Assembly: GCA_025617375.2 (NCBI GenBank)
Contig: JAMYGW020000010.1
Span: 1,426,001 to 1,490,000, forward strand
Length of the DNA stretch: 64,000 nt
Source of the DNA: Acarospora socialis
Taxonomy: Eukaryota; Ascomycota; Lecanoromycetes; Acarosporales; Acarosporaceae
Reading direction: 5' to 3'
In this document: positions 31,336 to 43,737 of the stretch, one piece after another
How the letters are laid out: the number at the start of each line of letters is the position of its first letter
Numbering within the stretch: the stretch's first letter is position 1
Notes under the pieces: generated by a model
Told to the model about the DNA's origin: nothing
Databases searched by the model: none
What the model saw: only the letters and a program-made list of their open reading frames with translations
Position numbers and translations under genes: made by a program

Positions 31336-34300
31336 TTTTAAACTCAATGTCATTATTCTTCTGAAATTCTATTGCTGTCTTTTTTTAAAACATTGAAGTC
31401 TTCTTGTGCAGTTCTTGAGATTTTTCTTGAGTTCTCAGATATTTTCTGAGATATTATAATCTTTTTATTTCACAAGATAGTGAACTTTGTCACTAATCAT
31501 TCTTCTTTTTAAAATGTTTTCAATTTCATATTCTTTATTGAGTTTAACAGACATTTCAGTGATCTGAAGTAATATGAACTGATTGCAGTGCTGTAGCATG
31601 AATGCATAAAATACTGAGTGTATTCTCATTTTTTTGAGTAAATCTAACTCATAACTTAATTCTTTGATGTTTTATACAATCTTAAATGATTCAATGCTCT
31701 TGTTTTTCAGTTTCTTGCTTCTTTTCTTGATTCTTATGTTGTCTGTTTTTAAATATATTTTCTTTTCTTCTTCAAATAATTTTGTCTTTATTATTTGTTC
31801 TGTCTGCTGTTCAATCTGTTTTATTAAATCTTAATGCAGTTTTTTCATTTATGCAATATTTAAAATTATCTTTTAACTCTGTAATCTGTGTCTTTTAGAA
31901 TTTTGTTATATCTTTAAGTTATAATTATAGTTCACAAAGAAAGATGTCTTTTCTGTAATCTCATTCTTCATATTGTTGTATGTAAACTGTATCATTAACA
32001 ACAATTGTACTCAGTTATTCTGATTCTTGTTGACATAGTGTTTTAAGTATGTTTTTATTGTTTAATTTATTCATTTACTCTGTTCATCTATCTGTGAGTG
32101 ATATGCTGTGAACATCTTATGTTTAACTTTGAGTTCTGCTGTAAGCATTTTTCAAAACTTATTTGTAAACAGTTTGTCTCTGTCAGTGATGAATTCTTTT
32201 AATAGTTTATGATTGTTAATCAATTTTTACAGTATAGTATATGTCAACACTGATGCTGTTGTAGTTTCTTTGAATGAAATGAACATTGTGTACTTAATTA
32301 ATCTGTTCACTATGATCAATATATTATTCAATTTTATCTTTCATGTCAAATTCTTTGATGATGATAACTTCATAATGAAGTTCATAGTAACTGACTTTCA
32401 TAATGCATTCAGTGCATTTAGTTATATTACTTTGTCATACTATCTGTCTCAGTTGATCTTATTTCTTTGACATAAGTTGTATACAGTGATCATTTTGATG
32501 ATTCAGTTTCTAAAATCATCAATATTGCATTTTCTTCACATTAAATTCTCTATGTGTTTAACTTTTAGATATTTTCTGACTCTGCTGTGATAACACATCT
32601 TGATGAGTTCTTTATTTATTAAGAAAGTTTGCTTCATCTTATACATTACTGCTAAGTCTTTTGTGAGAATTTTGTTTCTGTCTTTGCTGAGAATTCTGAC
32701 ATGAACTCATTTCATTTTCTCATGATTAAATTGTTTACTCAGAGTGTTTACTTCATTATTCTCATTACTTTTCTTGTAATGAATCTGAAATTCAAAGTTT
32801 AATAATTGCTTCATTCAACAAATCTGTTGTCAGTTAAGCTGCTTTGTTGTTGCAAAGTTTCTCAAGTTCTTATGATTTATATAGATCTGAATTGACTTGC
32901 TTGTTTTTGTAAAATAAAATCTTCAGTTTTATAGTGCTTTCACTATTACAAGAAGTTTTTTATCATGAATCTCATATCTTTTCTTGAATTCTGATAATTT
33001 TCTAGATCAAAACACTATGAGTTCTTGTCATTCATCTTCAATTTAATATAAATATGCATTTACTGTGAAGTCTGAAGCATTGATTTTCAGTAATTTTTCA
33101 TATACTGATTGAAGTATTGTAAGATGTGCTGTTTCACTAAGACTTTTCTTTAATATGTGAATCACTTTTTTCTGTTTCTCATCTCAATATTATTTCTTGT
33201 TTTTTTACATTAGCTGCATGAGAAATTCTGTGATTCTTGTATAGTTTGATACAAACTTTTGATAATAGTTCATTAATTTTAAGAAAATCTGTATCTCTTT
33301 AATCTTTATTAATGTTAATCAGTATTTAACTGTCACTGTTTTTTTTGAGTTCTTCTTAATATATTTAAATCAAATCACATAGTCTAGAAACACAACTTTC
33401 TGAGTTTCAAATCTGCTTTTTAATTCTTTTATGTATAAAGTTCTCTCTTTAAGCTTTTTTAATATTTTGTGCATATGTTTTTAATGCTTCTTAAGATTCT
33501 CTGAATATATCAGAATATTGTTAAGATATATAATTATAAAGTCATTAAGATATTCTCATAATATGTCATTGATTAGTCTCTGAAAGATGATAGATGCATT
33601 TTTTAACTTAAATGACATAATAATATACTCATAATGTTCATATCACATTCAGAATGTCATTTTTCATTCTTTGTTCTTTTTCATTCTGACTCAGTAGTAA
33701 ACATTTTCAAGATTTAAGCTTGTGAATCACTTAATCTTGTTTAATTGATTTTGCAGTTTCTCTATCAACAGTAGTGAGTAACTGTTTTATCTGATTATGT
33801 TGTTCAGCTGTTAATAATCAACATATAATCTTTTGCTGTCATTCTTTTTTAATACAAACAGAATCAGATATTTTGCTGATGACTTTGATAATTTGATGAA
33901 TTCTCTCTTTAGATTCTCATCAAGATAGTTTTAAACTATCTTGAGTTGATCTTTGCTCATTGAGTATATTGATATTCACTTAGATTGTTTCTTTTTCAAT
34001 AGTGATATTTTATGATCTCATGACTTATATTTCAATAAGTATATTTTTGATATCTTCAAGATCTCATATATGTGTTTCATGACACATATTTTTTCTGTAC
34101 TTCAGTCAATTTGTGAATTTTAATTTCTTAGATATGACATTTCAAGTATCATGTTGTACTTGTCTGTTTTGAGTACATTAAATGTTATTTCTTAATGTTA
34201 TTCACTGACATTCATCATCACATGTACTTTTTCATTAACATGTTCAATGACTTCATTTGTCATATGTATCTTCACTAAATACAGTGTTCATATAGTTCTG

Positions 34301-34739
34301 AGTTCTAGTTTTTCAACTAGTTTCTTTAAAATATAGTTGTTTATTGCTTTTAAATCTATCAGAGCATCAATGATTTTTAACAATTAATTTTCTTAATTAA
34401 TATTTGCTTAAATCATAAGTCTATCTTCTTCATTTACTTCATGAAATATATAAAGCTTCTTTTTCTTTAGTCTCATTAAGAAAGCTCATAGTTTTTTAAC
34501 TTACTCAATCATTCAGTTCATCTTCAAAGCTCTTGAAATTATCTAAGTTTTCTTTTAACTATCAGATTCACATACTTTAGACTGTGCTGTTCAATGTGTT
34601 TTTTAGATGAAGTTAAGATTTATACTGATTGTACTTTATCTGTAACTGATTCTCAAAGACTTTTACTCTTTGCAGAAATTTAAGTAATATATACTCTTCA
34701 CTGAAAATTTATCTATTCTCATTCTGCATAATATATTCT

Positions 34740-35091
34740 TGTTATGATCAAGTCAGAATAAACTTAGAACAAACTGATGTGTACATGTAAAAGATGTACA
34801 TTCAGAAAAATGTTTAGACAGCAGTTATGTGATATCTCAACATGCTTAATAATGAACTTGACAAGCAAGCTCAACAGATTGCATAAACAAGTCATCTCAA
34901 CAGACTTAACAACAAGATCAGCAAGCAGACTCACTATATAGTAGAATCATTTCTTTTATGAAAATAATCATATTCAACTTAAATAACTATCTAAGAGTTA
35001 AAGATCAGAATCATTTCAGATTAGTTGTTATATCAATAAGCACAAACTCTTAGCTCTACATACTTGAGAAATCTCAGATTAGAATGTTACA
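34740..35091 (+). repeat. 5' LTR of element A
   Basis: 352 bp, starts TGTTATGATC, ends AATGTTACA. It pairs with 40,547-40,898 at equal length. Confidence 0.88.
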
Positions 35092-38000
35092 CTTTGAACA
35101 TTCTTATGATATAATAAATATGATGTTTGACACACAGAAGAACATCTCAACTTTGTTCTTGAAACAAGTTCAGACAAATTCATCTCTATCATTTATTTTA
35201 AATAGAATGATGACACAATCAGCAATGTCAGTCTTGATAATACAACTATCTGTGAATGCATCAAAGATATAGATATCAGATATCTTTGATGAAGAAAGAA
35301 AAAAACTGTGAGTTTTTGTGACAAAACTCAATCTATACATTGAATTCAATCAACTGAAGTTTCAAACTGATCAAGAAAAGACATTGTTTGTGATGATCTA
35401 TCTCATGAATGCAGTCTTTAATTGAGTTAATCTCAAGCTGCATGAGTTTTTAGAAAAAGAATATGAAGAATGCAACACAGACATGAAGTCTATGTTCAAT
35501 AACTATGAACAGTTTAAAGAGAAACTCAAAAAAGTCTTCAGAATAATTGACAAAAAAAGAGCAGCAGAGAAATAAGTTTATATTTTGCAACAGAATGAAT
35601 CAGCAGCAGTATACATCACAGAGTTTCAGTAATTAACAGTATTTATCAGATGAGACAACAAAACACTTATCTATCAGTACTATTGTGAGTTGAGAGAGTT
35701 TATCAAAGATGAAATAGTCTGAGCAAAACAATCAGACAATCTTCAGAAAATGATTGATCTGAGTATCAACATTGATAGTTATTAATGAGAATGACAAATG
35801 AAACAAAAAGAATATTAAATGTCATCTATAATAAAAGATCAAGAAGAAAGCTTCTGATTGTGAATGAAGCAATATGTTTTATTAATAAGACATAGAGAGA
35901 CAGACTCTATGAATCTTGATGTGATTGAGAAGTGTTGTCAAAAGTCATAAAAGACTAGATAAGTGAAGCATGAATGTCAGTCAGAGTGATTCACTAAGTC
36001 TCAGATAATACTGCAAAACAAAATATGAATGTGTTACAACTGTAAGAAACTCAAACATCTTGTTTAAGAATGCAATAGATCTCAGATAAAAAGAAAAAAT
36101 GTTGCAGTGATAGTTAAGAAAAATATATGTGTAGTGCATGACACTCTCAACTGAACAGTCTGTTACAATGACATGTGCAGAGTATACATGAACACAAAAA
36201 ATAAAGCTGAATAGTACTCTCAGAAACTGCACAAAGATGTGAAAAATAAATATGACATGATGAGTTAATCAATCTACAAGAAAAAATTAACTATTCTTAT
36301 CAAGAAAAGAGTTCTTAATGTCAAGAAAGAAGATAATATTCTTGAAGATGACATTGAAGAAACTGATGATCATGAATTTCAGATTGATGAATCTTGAATA
36401 TTTCTTAATAATGACATATTTGCAGAAGAAAGTTTAGATGATGCTGAGACAGAATTCTTGAGAAAATATTAAACAAAAATTGAGAGAGATCTAAGTGTTC
36501 AAAGAAAAGCAACATCAATCAGCAAGAAGATGCTGAAGAAGAAAGTAAAGATATATAAATAATTTGATGATTTAATGAGAGATGTACAAACAATTATGAG
36601 AGAACTGATGTCAAAACTTCTTGTGTGAAAAATCAAGAGTCACAAGATTGAAATATGTTTATCTGAAGAATATATCATGCAGAATGAAGATAGATGAATC
36701 TTCAGTGAAGAATATATATCATTAGAATTTCTGTAAAGAGTAAAAGTCATTGAGAGTCAGTTGCAGATAAAATATAATCAGTATGAATTCTGACTACATT
36801 CAGAAAGATATATTGAGCAATATAGTTTAAAGTATGTGAATCTTATGATTGAAAGAGAATTAAGATAATTTTAAGAACTTTGAAGACAAGCTGAACAATT
36901 AAGTGAGTCAAAAAATAAAAAGCTTTCTCAACAAGACTAGAGAACAAGAAGCTAGTGATGTTTCAAAGACAAAACAATGATCATCAATTATGAATCAAAA
37001 TTATGATCAATGAACATCAGATCAATGCATTGATGAATTTTGAAGTGAATGATAATATCATAAGTCAATGAATAATCAACATGTTGAAATTAGTGACACA
37101 GCAAGTGTGCTGTTCATTTAACATATGAATGATAAATGAAGTTATTGAAAGAATCAATGAGAAAATTTGTGTGAAAGTCTCAATTCTTGAAAATTCACAA
37201 GAGATAATGTTTAATGTTATGAAATTAATCAGATATGATGCAATACTAAAGATATCTTAACTGCATAAAAAGAATCTGAAAATCAATTGAGTCACAAAAG
37301 AGATATATGCAGTCAAAGATGCATATAAGATTTCTGAACAATCAGAAATGAGCTTATTAGAGTATAAGTCATGAAATCATGAAATACTGCTATTGAATGA
37401 GAAGCAATTTAAGTGAATGCTGTTATACTCAATGAGCAAGAATCAACTTAAGAAAGTTAAAACTTATCTTGATGAGAATCTCAGAAAAGAATTCATAAAA
37501 TCATTAAAGTCATTAATAAAATATCTGATTCTGTTTGTATCAAAGAAGAACAGTAAGAAATAACTATGTGTTGATTACAGACAACTTAATGAAATAACTC
37601 ATCAGAATAATTATTCTCTACTGTTGATAGAAGAGTTGCAAGATCAGTTAAATAAGACTAAATGATTCACAAGTTTAGATCTTAAGAATGTCTACTATCA
37701 AGTTAAAATGAAAGAAGATAAAAAGTGAAAGACAGCATTCTGAACAAAATATAAACATTAAAAATACACTGTTATGCTGTTTGAACTGAAGAATGTTTCA
37801 GTCATCTTTCAAAGATTAATTGATGACATATTGAGAAAATATCTTGATGATTTTGTGATCATGTATCTTAATGATATTCTGATATACTCAGAGAATCTTG
37901 AAGAGTATTGAGAGCATATACACAAGATATTGACAAAGTTCAATGAGAAAGTTCTGTATGTGAAAAAGTCAAAAAGCAGATTTGAAATCAGAGAAGTTGA

Positions 38001-39999
38001 GTTTCTGAACTATGTAATTTGATTTGAACAAATTGAGAAGAATTTAAAAAAGATAAATGCAGTCAGAAACTAATCAACATCAAAATGAATCAAGAAAGTA
38101 CAGATCTTTCTAGAATTAACAAACTATTATTGAAAGTTTGTATCAAACTATGCAAGAATTGCAGAATCACTAACACATTTAACACACAAAAGTGAAGAAT
38201 AACATTGAGATAAAGAGCAGAAGAATGCATTTCACATATTAAAGAAAAGTTTTAATGAAATGACACATCTGAGAATACTCAATTCAACATATGAAAAGAC
38301 ACTGAAAACTAATGCTTCAGATTTTACAGTAAAAACATATTTATATCAGATTGAGAATGAGTAACAGAGACTCATAGCATATCAATTTAGAAAGTTATCA
38401 GAACTCAAGAAAAAATATAAAATTCATGACAAAAAACTTCTTGCAATAGTAGAAACACTACAAGACTGAAAATCTTATCTTATAAGAATGAACAAGTCAA
38501 TTCAGATCTATACAAATCATAGAAACTTGAGAAACTTTGCAATGACAAAACAACTTAATCAACAACAGATTTGTTGAACAGAACAGTTGACAGATTATGA
38601 ATTTCAGATTCATTACAAGAAAAATAATGAAAATGATGAAGCAGATGTTTTGAACAGATAATCTGATCATGAAGATGTACAGATGATATATGTTGAAATT
38701 CTCAGCAAAAACAACAAAGAAATTCTCACAAAGAACTTAGCAGTGATGTATAAGATGAAGCAAGCTCTCTTGATAAACAAAGAACTCATTGAAATGTGTT
38801 ACTACAACAGAGTCAGTGAACATTTAGAAATCAAGCACACTGAGAATTTAATGTGAAGAAAATACAACATTAGTAATTTTCAGAATTGAATCATTAAGAT
38901 GATCACTGTGTGCAACTCATGTTAAAGAAATAAGATTAATTAAGATAAATAATATAATGAAATAATGTGACTCAACACATCAAATGCACTGTGAAAGTCA
39001 GTCATCATGAATTTCATTACAAAGCTATCATCATCTAAGAACTCAGCATGAAAAATGAAATTCAATAGTATATTAATTATAGTGAACAGATTGATCAAGT
39101 ACACAATGTTCATTTCATTTAAAAAAACTGCAACAGCATCAATATTGACATATATGATACTAAGAGAATTAATTAGCAATTATGAACTATCAAAAGAGTT
39201 TATCATCAACAGAAACAAGCTGTTTACAAGTAAGTTTTGAGAAATGTTCACAACAGAACTCAAAATAAAGCATAAGATATTGATGACATATCATTTACAG
39301 ATAGATGAACAGAGTAAATGAATGAATCAGACAGTAAAAACATATTTGAAACACTATGTCAACAGAAATCAGAATGACTGAATATGACTGTTGTCAACAA
39401 CACAGTTTGCATACAACAATGCAAAAAATAAAATCACAGAAGAGACATCTTTCTATGTGAATTATGATTACAATTCAAAGATATAACAAAATCTCAAAGA
39501 ACACAGATCACAGAGTCAAAAAGTGATTCTGAATATTGCATAGATGAAGAAACTGCATTGAAATTTAATAAAATAAATTAAACAGCAGACAGAATGAACA
39601 ACAGAGACAAGATCATTTAAAAAAGAAGAAAAAATATATTTGAAAACAAACAACATATAAATTAAAAAGAAAAGCAAAAAGCTGAAAAACAAGAGCATTA
39701 AATCATTCAAGATCACACAGAACATCAAAGAATTAAGTTATGAGTTAAACTTATTTAAGAAAATGAGAATACATTCAATATTTCATGCATTCATGTTACA
39801 GCATTGCAATCAGTTCATATCACTTCAAATCATCAAAATATTTGTTAAATTCAAAAAAGAATATGAAGTCAAGAACATTTTAGAGAAGAAAATGATTAGT
39901 GAGAAAGTTCACTATCTCATAAAATGAAAAAATTACAATATCTCAGAGAATATCTGAAAATTCAGAGAGAATCTTGAGAACTGTGTGAGAATGCTTCAA

Positions 40000-40468
40000 T
40001 GTTTTAAAAAAAAAAGTCAATATTAATTCAGAAGAATGATGATATTGAGTTAATAAGTTATGACATTGTTTGAGAATTTTTATTCTCAATTTCATCATTA
40101 TCACTATCAAGTTCAACAGCAAGACAGTCAGTCTTCTGTGAAGCACAGCAGTTTGTTTGATTCAGTGTTTTTTAAAGATATATGACTTTTGAGAAAAGTG
40201 CAGCAAGCTCAGTGTGCTTGATTGTCAATTCATCATTTATTTTACTTATTTTCTTCTGAAGCAAAAGACAAGTTCTATTGAGAGACTCTTACAATACATC
40301 AACACATGAATGATCATGACAAGTACACTTATCACATTTTGATCAAGATTTCATTACAAAACAGTCAATGTTGCAATGAGCACAATAGTCACAAGAGAAC
40401 AGAACAGACACATCATCAATCTGAATTTTCTTTGCAATTCTTAGATGATTGAAATTTTTAGAAAACAT
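40000..40468 (-). other. Antisense cysteine-rich frame of element A with Zn2Cys6-like spacing
   Basis: Lies between the chromodomain and the 3' LTR, opposite to gag-pol. The Cys spacing is C-x2-C-x6-C-x8-C-x2-C-x6-C, which fits the fungal Zn(II)2Cys6 consensus. A helical region and an acidic Ser/Asp/Glu stretch follow. Counterparts occur in B, C and D at the same place. Decayed. Confidence 0.55.
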
Positions 40469-40546
40469 TGTCACTGATGATGAACAATGTAAATATTCTT
40501 GCTTATATAGATTCTAGAAAATTAACATCTGAAGAGAAAAAAATAA

Positions 40547-40898
40547 TGTTATGATTAAGTTAGAATGAACTTAGAACAAACTGATGTATATATGCAGAAG
40601 ATGTACATTCAGAAAGATATTTAGACAGTAATTATGTAATATCTTGATATGCTCAACAGTGAGCTTGATGAGCAAGCTTGACAAGTTGCATGAACAAGTC
40701 ATCTTGATGAGCTCAATGATGAGATCAGCAAGTAGACTCACTATATAGTAGAATCATTTCTCTTATGAAAATGATCATGTTTAACTTAAATAACTATTTA
40801 AAAGTTAAAGATCAGAATCATTTCAGATCAGTTATTATATCAATAAGCACAAACTCTTAGTTCTACATATTCAAGAAATCTCAGATTAGAATGTTACA
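40547..40898 (+). repeat. 3' LTR of element A
   Basis: 352 bp, starts TGTTATGATT, ends AATGTTACA, followed directly by the ATTCT target duplicate and resumed element B sequence. Confidence 0.88.
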
Positions 40899-42425
40899 AT
40901 TCTTCAGATAAGTATATTTCAATTTTGTGACTCTTTTTTTTTTAAACAAGAGATTTTAACATTAATTCATTGTTAATAATTGTTCATACATCTTTCATCA
41001 GATCATCAAATTTCTTGTATGTTTTTGCTTTCTGTTCTTGAGCTTGTAACTTTTTAAGCTTTTTCTTCAGCATTATCTTGCTGTATTGTGCTGTTTTTCT
41101 TTGAGTATTTAAATTCTTATTGATCTTAATTCAGTATTTCTTTGAGAACTCAGTCTCAGCATTGTTCAAATTTTCTTTTGTGAGTATATCACTATTAAAA
41201 AATATTCATGATTTGTCAATCTGAAATTCACAATCATTAATTTCTTTAATGTTATTGTCAAGAATGCTGTCTTTTTTCTTGACATTAAGATCACTTTTCT
41301 TAATATATTTTTTCATAAGAATAGCTAGTTCTTTCTTGTTGATCAGTCAATCTGTTGTGTTGTATTCATCTTTGATGTCTTTGTGCAGTTTCTTTGAGTA
41401 TTATTTGACTTCATCTTTACTGCTGATATGTATTCAATACATATTATTGTAACAGACTGTTTAACTGAGAATGTTGTACTCTATGTGTATATTTTTCTTA
41501 ATTATCACTGTTGTGTCTTTTCTTTCTGCTCAAGATTTCTGACAGTTTATTGTTATATGTTTGAGTTTTCAACAATTATAACATGTTTGTGTCTTGTTTC
41601 ACAGTATTTAAAACTCATAAAATCATTTCTTCTGATATTCAAACTTCACTTATTTAGTTTTTCATAACTTCTGACAACACTTCTTAATTATGTTGAGATT
41701 CATGAAATTGTTTTTTCAGCATGATTGAGTGAGCTTTTTTTTTTCATTTTATTTTAAATGATACTTGTTGTTTCATATGTTTCATTCATTGTTCTCATTG
41801 TTGACTATCTATACTAATGAATACATCAATCATTTCTTGTAGAGTTTCAGATCAATTCATTCAAGCTATTTTGTCTTTAATAGACTTGTGAAGTCTTCAG
41901 TAATAATGTGATGCAAGAAAATCATCATTTTAATTCATTAAAATCACAATTCTCTGAAACTCTGCTGCATACTTGATTGTTAATTTCTTTATATGAATTA
42001 TTTGCAGTTATTTTTTCATCACTTATTTTTCATTAACTATCTTAAAGACTCTTCTGAGCTCTTTCTTGAATCTTTTGTAGTCAGAAAATATAAATTTTCT
42101 GTTTATCTGTTGTTCTGCTGTTGTTATTGCAAGAAACTTGTGCAGCTTGAAGTTAACTCAGTTGAAGACTGCATTCTTCATGTATAATATAATGAATAAA
42201 TTCTTATTCATCTTGAACTTGAACTTGTTCTGATTAAATTCAATATATAACTTAAGTTTAATTAAGAATGTTCACAGCTTTTCTCTCTTGTTGATGAACA
42301 CATTGAGTAACAAAATCTTTGATGCATCAATCATCATCAATAAACTCTGAACATTGACTTAACTTATTAAAGCTGACTTCTGTGCTGTAAAAGTGATAAT
42401 TTTTATATTGTAAGAGTGTTTAAAA

Positions 42426-42773
42426 TGTTACATTCTAACTAAAGTGTGACATTTAATCTGAGATTTCTTGAGTAAGTTAAAACTAAGAGTTTGATCTTGT
42501 AAATATAAGAGTTTTTTCATACAGCAATTGTTTAATAACTCTTAGATTGTAACTAGAAGTTGAACATGATCAATTTTCTAAAAAAATCAATTCTACTATA
42601 TAAAACTGACATACTCATCATACTCTGCACAACTTTGTGTTCTTTGTTCTGATAGTGTCTCAGTATTATTATATGCTTTGTTAAGTTTTATGCTCATCAT
42701 TTCATACTCTTATATACACTTCTCTGATCATATGTCTAAAACTATTTATACTTTTTTCAGTATAGTTGTAACA
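42426..42773 (-). repeat. LTR of element B (5' LTR in element orientation)
   Basis: 348 bp, pairs with 30,482-30,829. It is followed by CTGAC, the partner of CTAAC at 30,477-30,481. Confidence 0.8.
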
Positions 42774-43363
42774 CTGACAATCTGATTTTGATACATGAAA
42801 CTATGATGTATAGTTAAAGCTCATTCATTAAGCTTTAAATCAAACAAATCTTTCATTAACAGATATTATGCTATGTGTCTGTGTCTTTTGAAGTGATATC
42901 TGTTTCTTGATCACTTAAATTATACAAGATTTCAGACTTGAATCTTGATATCTGTTCTCTTTCTTTTCTTGTTTGACTTGAATTTTCTTTCATTTCACTT
43001 GACATTTATTGCTGCTTTAAGAATCTAATTCTTGTTCTTTTTTAACATTTCTTTCATAACTCTTATAATCATCTTGCTAGTCAGATTGTTTCTGATTCTG
43101 AGTTGAAATATTTTATATAAGTTTGCAGTGAATCTTCACAGCATCTTCAACAAAGTTATTCAAAATCAAGCTTGCTGCTTCAAATTCAATATGTTATTTC
43201 AGATTAATATCTTTCTGATTTTTGCTTTTTTCACTTTTGAGATCTTTTGATAACTCTGTACAAGCATTTCAAACTGCATGATGCTGCTTCATCATTCAGT
43301 TATGAGCAAATTGTATTGTGTTTAACTGTAGAATATATGTCTTGAGTTCATCTTTTAAATCAG
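42774..43363. other. 590-bp mutated spacer between elements B and C
   Basis: No gene or repeat recognised. Same dinucleotide depletion as the elements. Together with 49,484 onward it is the pre-insertion sequence of element C. Confidence 0.6.
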
Positions 43364-43737
43364 TGTTACAATTAAGTCAGAACAAGCTTAAAACAAACTG
43401 ATGCATATATGTATAAAGTGCATATCTGAGAGATATCTAGACAGTAGTCATGTAATATTTCAATATGCTTAACAGTAAACTTAACAAGTAAGTTCAACAA
43501 ATGCATGAGCAAGTTAGCTTAACAAGCTCAACAGTGAGATCAGTAAGAGACTCAGTATATAGTCATGATCATTTTTCTTATGAAAAAAATTGTGTTCAAC
43601 TCAATCTTAATTATAATAAAGTGTTTACTCAACATCACTGTATCAAAGAACTCTTATATTAACAAGATTAAACATCTTAGTTCTAGTATATCTGAGAAAT
43701 CTCAGATTGAACATCACACTTCAGTTAAAACATAACA
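43364..43737 (+). repeat. 5' LTR of element C
   Basis: 374 bp, starts TGTTACAATT and ends CATAACA; the end matches the inverted LTR end of element B. Confidence 0.78.

Larger units (their letters stand above)
34740..40898 (+). mobile_element. Fossil element A: Ty3/Gypsy chromodomain LTR retrotransposon nested in B
   Basis: 6,159 bp. Two 352-bp LTRs (34,740-35,091 and 40,547-40,898) are flanked by an exact 5-bp target duplication, ATTCT (34,735-34,739 and 40,899-40,903). Traces in order: gag (about 35,100-36,500, CCHC knuckle 36,032-36,074), reverse transcriptase (VDYRQLNE near 37,570, YLNDILIYS near 37,865), RNase H (about 38,280-38,520), integrase (about 38,800-39,480), chromodomain (about 39,850-39,990). 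The order places it among Ty3/Gypsy chromoviruses. It interrupts element B's gag-pol in the opposite orientation, so it is younger than B. It carries many breaks; fossil. Confidence 0.88.
30482..42773 (-). mobile_element. Fossil element B: Ty3/Gypsy chromodomain LTR retrotransposon, split by element A
   Basis: Minus-oriented. Paired 348-bp LTRs lie at 30,482-30,829 and 42,426-42,773, flanked by CTAAC and CTGAC (a 5-bp target duplication with one difference). Without the insert it is about 6.1 kb. Traces in family order, right to left: gag with a CCHC zinc knuckle (about 41,543-41,585), reverse transcriptase with a YLNN-type box (about 33,500-33,550), RNase H and integrase (about 31,900-33,100), and a chromodomain (about 31,430-31,560). 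LTR ends and gag resemble element C. Heavily decayed with many breaks; older than A, which sits inside it. A fossil with no coding capacity. Confidence 0.8.
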
